NCBI GenBank assembly: GCA_023666265.1
Contig: JAMPCH010000005.1
Location: 22,779 to 86,778, forward strand
DNA from: Roseburia sp.
Lineage (GTDB): Bacteria; Bacillota; Clostridia; Oscillospirales; Ruminococcaceae
Reading direction: 5' to 3'
Length of the DNA stretch: 64,000 nt
Positions 35,187 through 43,109 of this stretch are shown piece by piece; the first letter of the stretch is position 1, and every line of letters begins with the position of its first letter. The position numbers and the translations under genes were made by a program. The notes beneath the pieces were generated by a model, which saw only the letters and a list, made by a program, of their open reading frames with translations, did no database searches and was not told the origin of the DNA.

Positions 35187-35289
35187 CGTATAATAAGGCT
35201 ATACTTTTTAAGCGAAGCCGCCCGGTCGCACGCCTTCACAAAATAAAAAAACGGGCGAAAAACGCAAGCACGGAAAGGAACGGTAGATT

Positions 35290-37197
35290 ATGAAAATCAC
35301 ATTAAAGGACGGAGCGGTTCGCGAATTTAACGACGGACTGAGTGTATTCGACATCGCGAAGGAGCTGGGGCTGGCGAAGGTCGCCTGTGCCGCGAGGCTC
35401 AACGGAGCGCTTTGTGACCTGCGAACTACCGCGCCCGACGGGGCGACGCTCGAGATCCTGACCTTTGAGGACGAGGACGGACGAAAGGCGTTTCGCCATA
35501 CCGCGTCGCATATTTTAGCCCAGGCGGTCAAGCGTCTCTTCCCCGACGTTAAGCTCGCGATCGGTCCCGCGATCGATAACGGATTTTATTACGATTTCGA
35601 TAAAGAGACCCCCTTTACCCCCGAGGACTTAACGAGGCTCGAGGCGGAGATGAAAAAGATCGTAAAAGAGGGGCTGAGGCTCGAGCAGTACGAGCTTCCG
35701 CCCGAGGAGGCGGTCGAGTCGCTCAAAAAGGCGGACGAGCCGTATAAGGTCGAGCTCTGTGAGGAACACGCGGGGAAGAACGAACCCATTTCCTTTTATA
35801 AACAAGGGGAATTTACCGATCTTTGTGCGGGTCCTCACCTCATGTCCACCTCGTCGGTCAAGGCGTTTAAGCTGACCTCGATCGCGGGCGCGTACTGGCG
35901 CGGATCGGAGAAAAATAAAATGCTCACCCGTATCTACGGGACGGCTTTCCCGACCAAGGAAGCCCTCGCCGAACACCTCGAACGGATCGAGGAGGCGAAA
36001 AAACGCGATCATCGGAAGCTCGGGAAGGAGCTGGGCTTATTCGCCCTCCTCGACGAGGGACCGGGCTTCCCCTTCTTCCTCCCGAAGGGAATGATCCTCA
36101 AAAACGAGCTTTTAAAATACTGGCACGAGATCCACGAGCGCGAGGGGTATCAGGAGATCAGCACCCCGATCATGCTCAACCGCTCGCTTTGGGAGCGCTC
36201 GGGACACTGGGATCACTATAAGGACAATATGTATACGACGACGATCGACGAGACGGATTTCGCCGTAAAGCCGATGAACTGCCCCGGCGGGATCCTCGTC
36301 TATAAGCTCGAGCCGCGCTCGTATAAAGACCTACCGATGAAGCTCGGCGAACTCGGCTTAGTCCATCGCCACGAAAAATCGGGTCAGCTCCACGGCTTAA
36401 TGCGAGTACGATGCTTCACCCAGGACGACGCGCATATCTTTATGACCCGCGATCAGATCACCGATCAGATCAAGGGCGTTGTCCGCCTCATCGACGAGGT
36501 CTATACCCTTTTCGGCTTTAAATATCATATCGAGCTCTCGACGATGCCCGAGGATCACCTCGGGGCGCTCGAGGATTGGGAAATGGCGACGAACGGACTA
36601 AAGGCGGCGCTCGACGACCTCGGTACACCCTATGTGATCAACGAGGGCGACGGCGCTTTCTACGGACCCAAGATCGACTTTCACCTCGAGGACTCGATCG
36701 GGCGCACTTGGCAATGCGGGACGATCCAGCTCGATTTCCAGCTCCCGATGCGCTTTGAGCTTGAGTACACGGGCGCGGACGGTCAAAAGCATCAGCCGAT
36801 CATGATCCACCGCGTCGCCTTCGGCTCGATCGAGCGCTTTATCGGTATCCTGACCGAGCATTACGCGGGGAAATTCCCGCTCTGGCTCGCGCCGGTACAG
36901 GTGAGCGTCCTCCCAATCGCCGACCGCCACAACGAATTTTGCGAAAAGGTGATGGCGGCGTTACGGGCGGCGAACGTCCGCGCGGAAATGGATACCCGGA
37001 GCGAAAAGATCGGCTTTAAAATTCGCGAGGCGACGCTCCAAAAAGTGCCGTATATGCTCGTCGTCGGCGACAACGAAGCGGAGAGCGGTAAAATTTCGGT
37101 TCGCGCCCGCTCGGGGAAGGATCTCGGCGCGATGACGATCGAGGAGCTTTGCGGACTGCTCCGCGAGGAGATCGACAAAAAGCTTTCGGTTCAATAA
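35290..37197 (+). CDS. thrS: Threonyl-tRNA synthetase
   Basis: 635 residues, full bacterial architecture: TGS domain (1-60), editing domain (about 65-235, HTASHILAQAVK), class II catalytic core with the zinc/active-site MNCPGG and RVRCFTQDDAHIF, PIMIHRVAFGSIERFIG (motif 3), and the C-terminal anticodon-binding domain (VLPIADRHNEFCEKV, MDTRSEKIGFKIREA). ATG after AAAGGAACGG. The 226-base leader holds the promoter and cloverleaf but no T-box (no TGGNACCGCG-type sequence or specifier loop seen). Confidence 0.97.
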   Translation: MKITLKDGAVREFNDGLSVFDIAKELGLAKVACAARLNGALCDLRTTAPDGATLEILTFEDEDGRKAFRHTASHILAQAVKRLFPDVKLAIGPAIDNGFYYDFDKETPFTPEDLTRLEAEMKKIVKEGLRLEQYELPPEEAVESLKKADEPYKVELCEEHAGKNEPISFYKQGEFTDLCAGPHLMSTSSVKAFKLTSIAGAYWRGSEKNKMLTRIYGTAFPTKEALAEHLERIEEAKKRDHRKLGKELGLFALLDEGPGFPFFLPKGMILKNELLKYWHEIHEREGYQEISTPIMLNRSLWERSGHWDHYKDNMYTTTIDETDFAVKPMNCPGGILVYKLEPRSYKDLPMKLGELGLVHRHEKSGQLHGLMRVRCFTQDDAHIFMTRDQITDQIKGVVRLIDEVYTLFGFKYHIELSTMPEDHLGALEDWEMATNGLKAALDDLGTPYVINEGDGAFYGPKIDFHLEDSIGRTWQCGTIQLDFQLPMRFELEYTGADGQKHQPIMIHRVAFGSIERFIGILTEHYAGKFPLWLAPVQVSVLPIADRHNEFCEKVMAALRAANVRAEMDTRSEKIGFKIREATLQKVPYMLVVGDNEAESGKISVRARSGKDLGAMTIEELCGLLREEIDKKLSVQ

Positions 37198-37348
37198 TTT
37201 ATTTATTTGTTTATTTTTTAGGGCAGGACTGCCGCGCGGCAATTTTACGTAAAACGGGGGATTTTTCGGGAAGGAAAGATCCCCGTTTTTGTAGGAGCGC
37301 ATAGGCGGCGGCTCGCGCCCGATCTAAGAGAAAGGAAGAAACACGGTT

Positions 37349-37708
37349 ATGAAAAGCGAGATCGGCGAATACAAAACGGCGCTCAAAAACTCACTCGACG
37401 CGGGGGACGAGCTCACCCCGGTCGCGCTCAAAATGCTCGAAAAGCGGATCGCCTTTTATCAGCATGAGCGGCTCGTTCACCTAATCGTGACGATGACCTT
37501 CGCGGTCATGACCGTCCTCTCCTTTTTTATGCTCGCCCTCTCGGGCGGACTGCCCGCCCTTCTCCTCTCGCTCCTCTTCCTCGGGCTGACGATCCCCTAT
37601 GTCGGGCATTACTACTTCCTCGAAAACAGCGTCCAAGAGCTTTATACCCTCTATTACCGCGCCGTTGAACAGAAAAACGAACGAGAGAATTTTTTGAGAG
37701 ATTTATAA
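37349..37708 (+). CDS. Small two-helix membrane protein, unknown function
   Basis: 119 residues: a soluble N-terminal helix region (about 1-40), two hydrophobic segments (about 45-65 and 70-92), and an amphipathic C-terminal helix. No family recognised. ATG after AAAGGAAGAAACACGG. Its coding end runs directly into the AGAGATTTAT array of repeat element B. A half-copy of the AGGGCAGGACTGCC motif (37207-37230) separates it from thrS. Confidence 0.6.
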   Translation: MKSEIGEYKTALKNSLDAGDELTPVALKMLEKRIAFYQHERLVHLIVTMTFAVMTVLSFFMLALSGGLPALLLSLLFLGLTIPYVGHYYFLENSVQELYTLYYRAVEQKNERENFLRDL

Positions 37709-38160
37709 GAGATTTATTGAGATTTATTGAGAGAATTTTAAGAGAAATTAGAGAATGATAATATTTAGCGGGGGACTCTGTCCCCCGAACCCCCCTGCAA
37801 CCCTTTGAAAAGGGTTGACCTAAACTTTAATATTGCTTTTGATAGGTTGATCAAATAAAAACAAAGTGATCTCCGACAAGTTTGGGCGCAACTTGCGTGG
37901 TAGAACCATCATCGGTGTTCTTCTCTTCTTTTTGAAGCAATAAAATCGATAGAGCGAAGAAAAATTGTTTTTTCGCAAAACTTGTTGAAAGTTTATAAAA
38001 GTTTAGGTCAAGCCTTTTCAAAGGCTTGTGGGGTACGGGGCGAAGCCCCGACTAAATATATTTTCTCTTTAAATTCTCTTTAAATTCTCTCAAAAAGTCT
38101 CAAAAAATCTCTCAAAAAGTCTCAAAAAAATCTCTCAATAAAAACAAAAACAGAAAGGGG
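37709..38160. repeat. Long palindromic repeat element B (no gene)
   Basis: 452 bases. Left: GAGATTTATTGAGA-type array, ATATTTAG, triloop hairpin GGGGGAC-TCT-GTCCCCC (37770-37786), AACCCTTTGAAAAGGGTTGA then CCTAAAC (to about 37825). Right: GTTTAGGTCAAGCCTTTTCA (from 38003), hairpin CGGGGC-GAA-GCCCCG, ATATATTTTCTC, then an AATTCTCTTT/AAAAAGTCTC array. Element C at 38816-39390 is an inverted copy, including the inner segments GTTGAAAG-TTATAAAAG and TTTAATATTGCTTTTG. Confidence 0.85.
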
Positions 38161-38167
38161 AACGGGT

Positions 38168-38815
38168 ATGGAAGATCGGACGAAAGACCAAATCACGCGG
38201 CTTGGAAATCCCGCGAAGCCGCAAGGCGAAGCGGGGGAAGAGATGCTACTTCGCATGAACGAGAGCCACGCCGCCGTCACGGGCTGGGCGCTCAGGCTTT
38301 GGTCGGTCGGGGCGGAGGACGTGATCCTCGACGTGGGCTGCGGCGGGGGCGCGGCGCTGAAGCGCCTCTCCGAGTGTGCCCCGGCGGGTCGGCTATACGG
38401 CGTGGACTATTCGCCCGTCTCGGTCGCGCTCTCAAAAAAGACGAACGCGGCGGATATATCGAGCGGAAAGATGACGATCCTCGAGGGCTCGGTCGACGCG
38501 CTCCCCTTCGCGGAAAGCACCTTTGACAAAGCGCTCACGGTCGAGAGCTTTTACTTTTGGGAAGACCCGCTCGCCGGGCTAAAGGAGATCCTACGCGTAT
38601 TGAAGCCGGGCGGGAAGCTCCTCCTCGTCGCGGATATTTACGAGAAGGAGGGACTATCCGAACACGCGCGGGAAAATGTAAAAAGCTACCGTATGCGAAA
38701 TCCCTCCCTCGCCGAGTTCCGCGCCTTCTTCGAGAGCGCCGGCTTCGCCGAGGTCGCCCTCCATACCCGTACCGGTACGGACTGGATCGGCGTATTGGGA
38801 ACGAAAGAAGAGTGA
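38168..38815 (+). CDS. Class I SAM-dependent methyltransferase (UbiE/COQ5-like)
   Basis: 215 residues. Motif I VILDVGCGGGAALKRL (about 56-71), acidic motif II VDYSPVSV, motif post-I LEGSVDALPFAESTFD and VLKPGGKLLLVADIY (motif III). Methyltransf_11 type; small-molecule substrate unknown. The gene is enclosed by inverted repeat elements B and C and shares no operon with its neighbours, so it may be a mobile or invertible cassette. ATG after AAAGGGGAACGG, supplied at the border of element B. Confidence 0.88.
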   Translation: MEDRTKDQITRLGNPAKPQGEAGEEMLLRMNESHAAVTGWALRLWSVGAEDVILDVGCGGGAALKRLSECAPAGRLYGVDYSPVSVALSKKTNAADISSGKMTILEGSVDALPFAESTFDKALTVESFYFWEDPLAGLKEILRVLKPGGKLLLVADIYEKEGLSEHARENVKSYRMRNPSLAEFRAFFESAGFAEVALHTRTGTDWIGVLGTKEE

Positions 38816-39390
38816 GAGATTTTAAAGAGAATTTAAAGAGAAGAAAATATATTTCCGAGGGCTCTGCCCTCGGACTCCCGCAAGCCTTTGAAAAGGCTTG
38901 ACCTAAACTTTTATAAGCTTTCAACAGGTTTTGTAAAAAAGACAATTCTGTGCGCTCTTGTGATTTTTGCGATTTAAAAGGAAGAACATCGATCGCCCAT
39001 CCATTGTGTGATTTGATCCCAAAATCGCCGAAAATCAACACACTTTCTTTTTGAGTGACCTAGCAAAAGCAATATTAAAGTTTAGGTCAACCCTTTTCAA
39101 ATAACCGCTTTCTGCTATTCGACAATCTTGTAACGCGGATTTTGCAGTAACACATAAATATTGCCGCTATGTTATAAATCTACTGAAGTTATGATAAAGC
39201 AATATAGATTTTTGCTTCTTTTTGGCACAAAAAGAAGTGGGGGCCGGGGCAACGCCCCGGCTAAATATATTTTCTCTTAAAATTCTCTTTTATCTCTCTT
39301 TAAATTCTCTTTAAATTCTCTCAAAAAGTCTCAATATATCTCTCAAACAATCTCAAAAACAATCTCAAAAAATCTCTCACAAAGAAAGGA
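38816..39390. repeat. Long palindromic repeat element C (inverted relative to B; no gene)
   Basis: 575 bases. Left: TTTAAAGAGAATTTAAAGAG array right at the methyltransferase stop, triloop hairpin CCGAGGGC-TCT-GCCCTCGG (38855-38873), AAGCCTTTGAAAAGGCTTGA-CCTAAAC. Right: GTTTAGGTCAACCCTTTTCA (from 39080), an extra ~130-base insert, CTTCTTTTTGGCACAAAAAG, hairpin CCGGGGC-AAC-GCCCCGG and CTC-rich arrays up to the ispDF start. Confidence 0.85.
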
Positions 39391-39397
39391 ATTTGTT

Positions 39398-40573
39398 ATG
39401 ACCTGTACGGCGATACTTTTAGCGGCGGGGAGCGCTACGCGCATGAACGGCGCGAACAAGCAGCTTCTTTGTCTCGGGGGCGTTCCCGTTCTGATCCGCG
39501 CGGCGCTCGCCTTTGAAAAATGCGCGGAGATCGCGGAGATCGTCATCTCCGCGCGGGAGGCGGATCGGGAAGAGATCACCGCGCTCTGTCGGGAATACGG
39601 GATCACGAAGCTGACAAAGCTTATCGCGGGCGGGGCGACCCGCGCCGAATCGGCGGCGCGGGCTTTTCGCGAGATCGGCGAAGGCGCGGAGTTTGTCGCG
39701 ATCCACGACGGGGCGCGACCCTTCGTAACGTCGGAGCTGATCCGCGCGGTGATCCGCGCGGCGGAGGAGACGGGCGCGGCGATCCCCGCGCTCGCCGTAA
39801 AGGACACGATCAAGCGGGCGGAGAACGGGACGGTCGCCGAGACGCCCGACCGCGCGGCGCTTTACGCGGCGCAAACGCCGCAGGTCTTTCGCCGTTCGCT
39901 GTACGAAAAAATGCTCACGCTCGGCGACGGCGCGGTCACGGACGATTCCGCCCTCGCCGAAAGGCTCGGGGTCAAGGTAAAGCTCGCCGAGGGCGACCCT
40001 CGGAACATCAAGCTCACGACCCCCGACGATCTCACCGTCGGGGAAGCACTCCTTCCCCCAAAAAAAGAACAAGAACAACAAAAAAAAAAGCCGCCCCTAC
40101 GGATCGGTCACGGCTACGACGTTCATCGGCTCGTCGCGAGGCGGCGGCTTGTCCTCGGGGGGGTCGCGATCCCGTATGAGCGGGGACTTCTCGGTCACTC
40201 GGACGCGGACGTTTTAGCGCACGCGGTCATGGACGCGCTCCTCGGGGCGCTCGCGCTCGGGGACATCGGGAAGCACTTCCCCGACACCGACCCCGCCTAT
40301 GAGGGGGCGGACAGTCTCGCGCTTTTACGGCGTGTCGCCGCGCTCGTCCGCGCGGAGGGGTATCGGCTCTCGAACCTCGACGCGACGGTCTCCGCCGAAC
40401 AGCCGAAGCTCGCCCCCCACATCGCGGAGATGCGCGAAAATCTCGCCGCCGCCTGCGGCGTTTCCCCCGATCGGGTCAGCGTAAAGGCGACGACCGAGGA
40501 GGGTCTCGGGCTAAAGGGCGAGGGGATCGGCGCAACGTGTGTGTGCTTACTGGAAGCGGAGGAATCGCAATGA
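39398..40573 (+). CDS. ispDF: Bifunctional IspD-IspF (MEP pathway)
   Basis: 391 residues fusing two enzymes of isoprenoid synthesis. N-terminal IspD (about 1-225): [21 protein letters not shown]-binding loop, HDGARPFV, and [10 protein letters not shown] Lys/Gln linker ([14 protein letters not shown]) leads to IspF (about 234-391): [10 protein letters not shown] zinc site, [31 protein letters not shown] and [11 protein letters not shown]. IspE is not adjacent. ATG after AAAGGAA, at the edge of element C. The stop TGA overlaps the hicB start (ATGA). Confidence 0.96.
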   Translation: MTCTAILLAAGSATRMNGANKQLLCLGGVPVLIRAALAFEKCAEIAEIVISAREADREEITALCREYGITKLTKLIAGGATRAESAARAFREIGEGAEFVAIHDGARPFVTSELIRAVIRAAEETGAAIPALAVKDTIKRAENGTVAETPDRAALYAAQTPQVFRRSLYEKMLTLGDGAVTDDSALAERLGVKVKLAEGDPRNIKLTTPDDLTVGEALLPPKKEQEQQKKKPPLRIGHGYDVHRLVARRRLVLGGVAIPYERGLLGHSDADVLAHAVMDALLGALALGDIGKHFPDTDPAYEGADSLALLRRVAALVRAEGYRLSNLDATVSAEQPKLAPHIAEMRENLAAACGVSPDRVSVKATTEEGLGLKGEGIGATCVCLLEAEESQ

Positions 40574-40788
40574 AAACCCTAGCGTATTATATGACTTTAC
40601 CCTATAAAATGGAGATCGTACCCGACGCTGACGAAGGCGGGTACGCCGTGTCCTTTCCCGAACTGCCCGGTTGCGTTACCTGTGCTGACACGTTAGAGCA
40701 GGCTTTAAAAAACGCCGAGGACGCGAAAAGAGAGTGGCTGAACGCCGCTTTGAAGGACGGTGTTCGGATTTTTGAAAATCCTTTTTAA
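40570..40788 (+). CDS. HicB-like antitoxin domain, C-terminally short, no HicA
   Basis: 72 residues: [40 protein letters not shown] and [13 protein letters not shown] match the RNase-H-like HicB fold. Related antitoxins continue with a ribbon-helix-helix DNA-binding domain of about 40 residues; here the frame stops after ENPF. No hicA-like gene (small dsRBD protein with a conserved His) is visible on either side. The ATG overlaps the ispDF stop, giving tight translational coupling. Probably a remnant or a stand-alone regulator. Confidence 0.75.
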   Translation: MKTLAYYMTLPYKMEIVPDADEGGYAVSFPELPGCVTCADTLEQALKNAEDAKREWLNAALKDGVRIFENPF

Positions 40789-41096
40789 AGCTGTTCCGTT
40801 CAAGAAGCTTTCAAAAACGCCCTCTCCGCAAGACCTTCGACCTGACAGCCGCAAGGTTGAAATTCGGAGGAGTTATAATGGGTATAAAGGATTCCAAAGG
40901 GAATTCCGACAGGAGGTCGGGAGCGAAAACCCCAAGGCGCAGCACGGATGCCGCGCAAGACAAGGTTTTCGCAATTCCCTTTGGTAGAGGGTTCGGGCGA
41001 ACGCTTTGCCTACGATGCGTCCGTGCGCCGCTTTGGGCGTTCGCCTGCAAACATCCTGTTTGCGGGGACAGCGTCCCCGCCTCTGTTTTTGGTCTC
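40789..41096. repeat. Repeat-filled intergenic region (inverted repeat and GC-rich block)
   Basis: 308 bases between hicB and thioredoxin. It contains CCAAAGGGAATT (40894-40905) and its inverted copy AATTCCCTTTGG (40973-40984), then a block 40990-41090 (GGGCGAACGCTTTGCC ... GGCGTTCGCCTG, GCAAACATCCTGTTTGC, GGGGACAGCGTCCCC) that resembles 15240-15325 in element A. Short frames here have no homology and are not called. Confidence 0.65.
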
Positions 41097-41414
41097 TCAA
41101 TACGCCCCGATCAGCCCCTTGATCTGCTCCTTTCCGACCGCGCCGACGAGGGTATCGGTGATCTTACCGTCGCGAAAGACCATAAGCGTCGGGACGCTCC
41201 GTACCTGATAGCGGTCGGCGAGCTCCGGCTCGTCGCCGACGTCGACCTTCGCGAATTTTACCCGCCCGTCGAGCTCGGCGCTCAGCGACTCGAGGACGGG
41301 CGCTAACATCCGACAGGGCATACACCAGCTCGCGTAAAAATCGACCAGCACCGGTACGCTCGCGCCGCCGACCTCCTCGTTAAAATTTTTTTCGTTGACC
41401 TCGATCGTCGCCAT
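41097..41414 (-). CDS. trxA: Thioredoxin with CMPC active site
   Basis: 105 residues, standard thioredoxin size. Fold landmarks: VLVDFYASWCMPCRMLAPVL, VKFAKVDVGDEPELADRYQV and the cis-proline loop SVPTLMVFRDG. The active site is WCMPC rather than WCGPC, which should alter redox potential and partner choice. ATG at 41414 follows GGAAAGGAGCG; the longer frame upstream is not supported. General cytosolic disulfide reductase; thioredoxin reductase is not nearby. Confidence 0.93.
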   Translation of the reverse strand: MATIEVNEKNFNEEVGGASVPVLVDFYASWCMPCRMLAPVLESLSAELDGRVKFAKVDVGDEPELADRYQVRSVPTLMVFRDGKITDTLVGAVGKEQIKGLIGAY

Positions 41415-41556
41415 CGTGAAACGCTCCTTTCCAAAAAACCGAAGTACGCAAAGTGAAAAGGGGATCAAGCCCCGCCGCCCTTACGTCCTGCCATAAAAAT
41501 TAAATCAATAAAAAAATAAAATGATCCTTACGATAGTATTGCCCGCTGCGCGGGAA

Positions 41557-42141
41557 TTATTCGAGGAAATACGTCGCTTCCATATCGGCGGTCGAGAGCG
41601 CGAAGGCGAGCGGGAATTTCTCAAGCGCGCGCCCGACGAGGTTTTTATCCTCCGTCCCCGAGAAGCCCATATGCCAGCGGATCGCCATCGCCTCCTCGCG
41701 CGAGAGACGCATAAAGCCGCCGATCATATAGACCGACTTTTCGCCGTGACCATAGGGGAGGTCGTCCTCGGTCTTATAGGTCGGGACTTTTTCCCAAACG
41801 CCTTGATCGTTTTTGACGTTCCGAAAGTCGCGCTTATAGGTGTCGACCTTACAGAGGTCGTGGAGGAGGGCGACGACGGCGACCTGTTCCTCGGTATAAC
41901 GGGCGAGGCGATAGACCTCGCGAACGCGGGGGCGCTCGAGATAATCCTTTAAACAGCGATAGACGTTGATCGAGTGTTGAGCCAGTCCGCCGTCATAGGC
42001 GCTATGATAGCGGGTACTCGCGGGCGCGGTAAAAAAATCGCATTTATTCGTTAAATAGTCGAGTAGCTTATCCGCCCCCTCGCGGGTAATGTTTTCGGTA
42101 TAAATCTGCGTAAATTCCGTTCTGATCTCTTCGACGGTCAT
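41557..42141 (-). CDS. HD-domain phosphohydrolase
   Basis: 194 residues. Metal-binding His in YDGGLAQHSINVYR, HD pair in VAVVALLHDLCKVDTYK, then GHGEKSVYMIGGFMRLS and IRWHMGFS with later His ligands, and a final Asp in ALSTADMEATYFLE. Similar to the HD part of YhaM-like and nucleotidase-like HD proteins; substrate unknown (nucleotides or RNA ends are possible). ATG follows GGGAAAGGGAGGAAC and a consensus promoter lies 40-68 bases upstream. Confidence 0.88.
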   Translation of the reverse strand: MTVEEIRTEFTQIYTENITREGADKLLDYLTNKCDFFTAPASTRYHSAYDGGLAQHSINVYRCLKDYLERPRVREVYRLARYTEEQVAVVALLHDLCKVDTYKRDFRNVKNDQGVWEKVPTYKTEDDLPYGHGEKSVYMIGGFMRLSREEAMAIRWHMGFSGTEDKNLVGRALEKFPLAFALSTADMEATYFLE

Positions 42142-42180
42142 AATGTTCCTCCCTTTCCCGTTGTGCTTCCTTCCACCAAA

Positions 42181-42209
42181 AGTATAACAAAAAAAGGCGA
42201 CCGTGTCAA
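42181..42209 (-). promoter_or_regulatory. Promoter of the HD-domain gene
   Basis: Minus strand: TTGACA (42209-42204), 17-base spacer, TATACT (42186-42181). Confidence 0.8.
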
Positions 42210-42332
42210 GAGAAAGCCCACCCGAAGCTGTCCTGTTTTTTGGACTGTTTCGGGCGGGGCTTTTATCTGTTTTTATTTTTGGGAAGGCGTGCCGCTCGGC
42301 GCGTCTCGCGGGAGGGGGAGGCTTTCGTCGCG

Positions 42333-43091
42333 TTAATCCAAATTATCGTATTCTTCGTCCGAGACAGCCTCGAGCCACTCAGTCGCGCCGCCTTCCCCGG
42401 GGATCTCGACCGCCAAGTGGGAAAACCAGCTGTCGCGCGCCGCGCCGTGCCAGTGCTTTACGCCGGCGGGGATATTGACGACGTCGCCCGCCCTCAGCTT
42501 TTGCGCGGGCTTGCCCCATTCCTGATAATAGCCTTCGCCGGCGAGACAGATCAGAATTTGACCTCCGCCATTATCCGCCTTGTGGATGTGCCAGTTGTTG
42601 CGACAGCGCGGCTCAAAGGTCACGTTAAAGATACCGACCTGTTCCGTTGAGACGGGCGCGAGATAGCTTTGACCGACGAAGTACTTCGCGAAGCCGTCGT
42701 TCGGCGCGCCGATCGGGAAGATCATTTTCGCGGCATGCGCTTCCTTCGCGTCGCGGGCGGGGTCGTCACTTTTCCAAACGTCCTTCGCGAGGCGAAAGAC
42801 CGCCCAAGCCTTAGGCCAGCCGACGTAAAATCCCGCGTGGGTAATGATCTCCGCCGCCTCCTCGCGCGTTACGCCGTGCGCCCTCGCGTTCTCGAGATGA
42901 TACACGAGCGAGCTGTCGGTGATCCCCGACGACATCAGCGCGACCATCGTCACGATACAGCGCGTTTTTAGGTCAATGTCGCCGTTGTTCCAGTTTTCGC
43001 CGAACAACACGTCGTCGTTGAAGTGGGCGAAGTCCGGCGCGAAATCGCCGAGCTGATCCCTGCCCGCGGTCTGTACGATCTTTTTACTCAT
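42333..43091 (-). CDS. Carboxymuconolactone decarboxylase-like / cupin fusion
   Basis: 252 residues. N-terminal CMD/AhpD-like domain (about 20-115: DLKTRCIVTMVALMSSG, LENARAHGVTREEAAEII), lacking the CxxC of AhpD, and a C-terminal cupin (about 150-235) with metal-binding FEPRCRNNWHIHKADNGGGQ and GDVVNIPAGVKHWHGA. Such fusions are common in anaerobe redox cassettes next to aldo/keto reductases and flavodoxins. ATG after TAACGGAGGTAATCAAA. Last gene of the LysR/MerR cassette, 18 bases after the reductase. Confidence 0.88.
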   Translation of the reverse strand: MSKKIVQTAGRDQLGDFAPDFAHFNDDVLFGENWNNGDIDLKTRCIVTMVALMSSGITDSSLVYHLENARAHGVTREEAAEIITHAGFYVGWPKAWAVFRLAKDVWKSDDPARDAKEAHAAKMIFPIGAPNDGFAKYFVGQSYLAPVSTEQVGIFNVTFEPRCRNNWHIHKADNGGGQILICLAGEGYYQEWGKPAQKLRAGDVVNIPAGVKHWHGAARDSWFSHLAVEIPGEGGATEWLEAVSDEEYDNLD

Positions 43092-43109
43092 TTTGATTAC
43101 CTCCGTTAA

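Noticed and set aside
35064..35289. T-box riboswitch before thrS (and before leuS at 29554-29700)
   Set aside because: No specifier loop, AG-bulge or TGGNACC antiterminator sequence; both gaps are explained by promoters, repeat motifs and, for thrS, the cloverleaf.
40760..41306. Frames of 75-149 codons between hicB and thioredoxin, considered as a missing hicA
   Set aside because: None resembles HicA; the stretch is inverted and GC-rich repeat sequence.
41521..41952. A 143-codon plus-strand frame opposite the HD-domain gene
   Set aside because: It mirrors a well-supported minus-strand gene; such long antisense frames are common here because of GC-rich codons.
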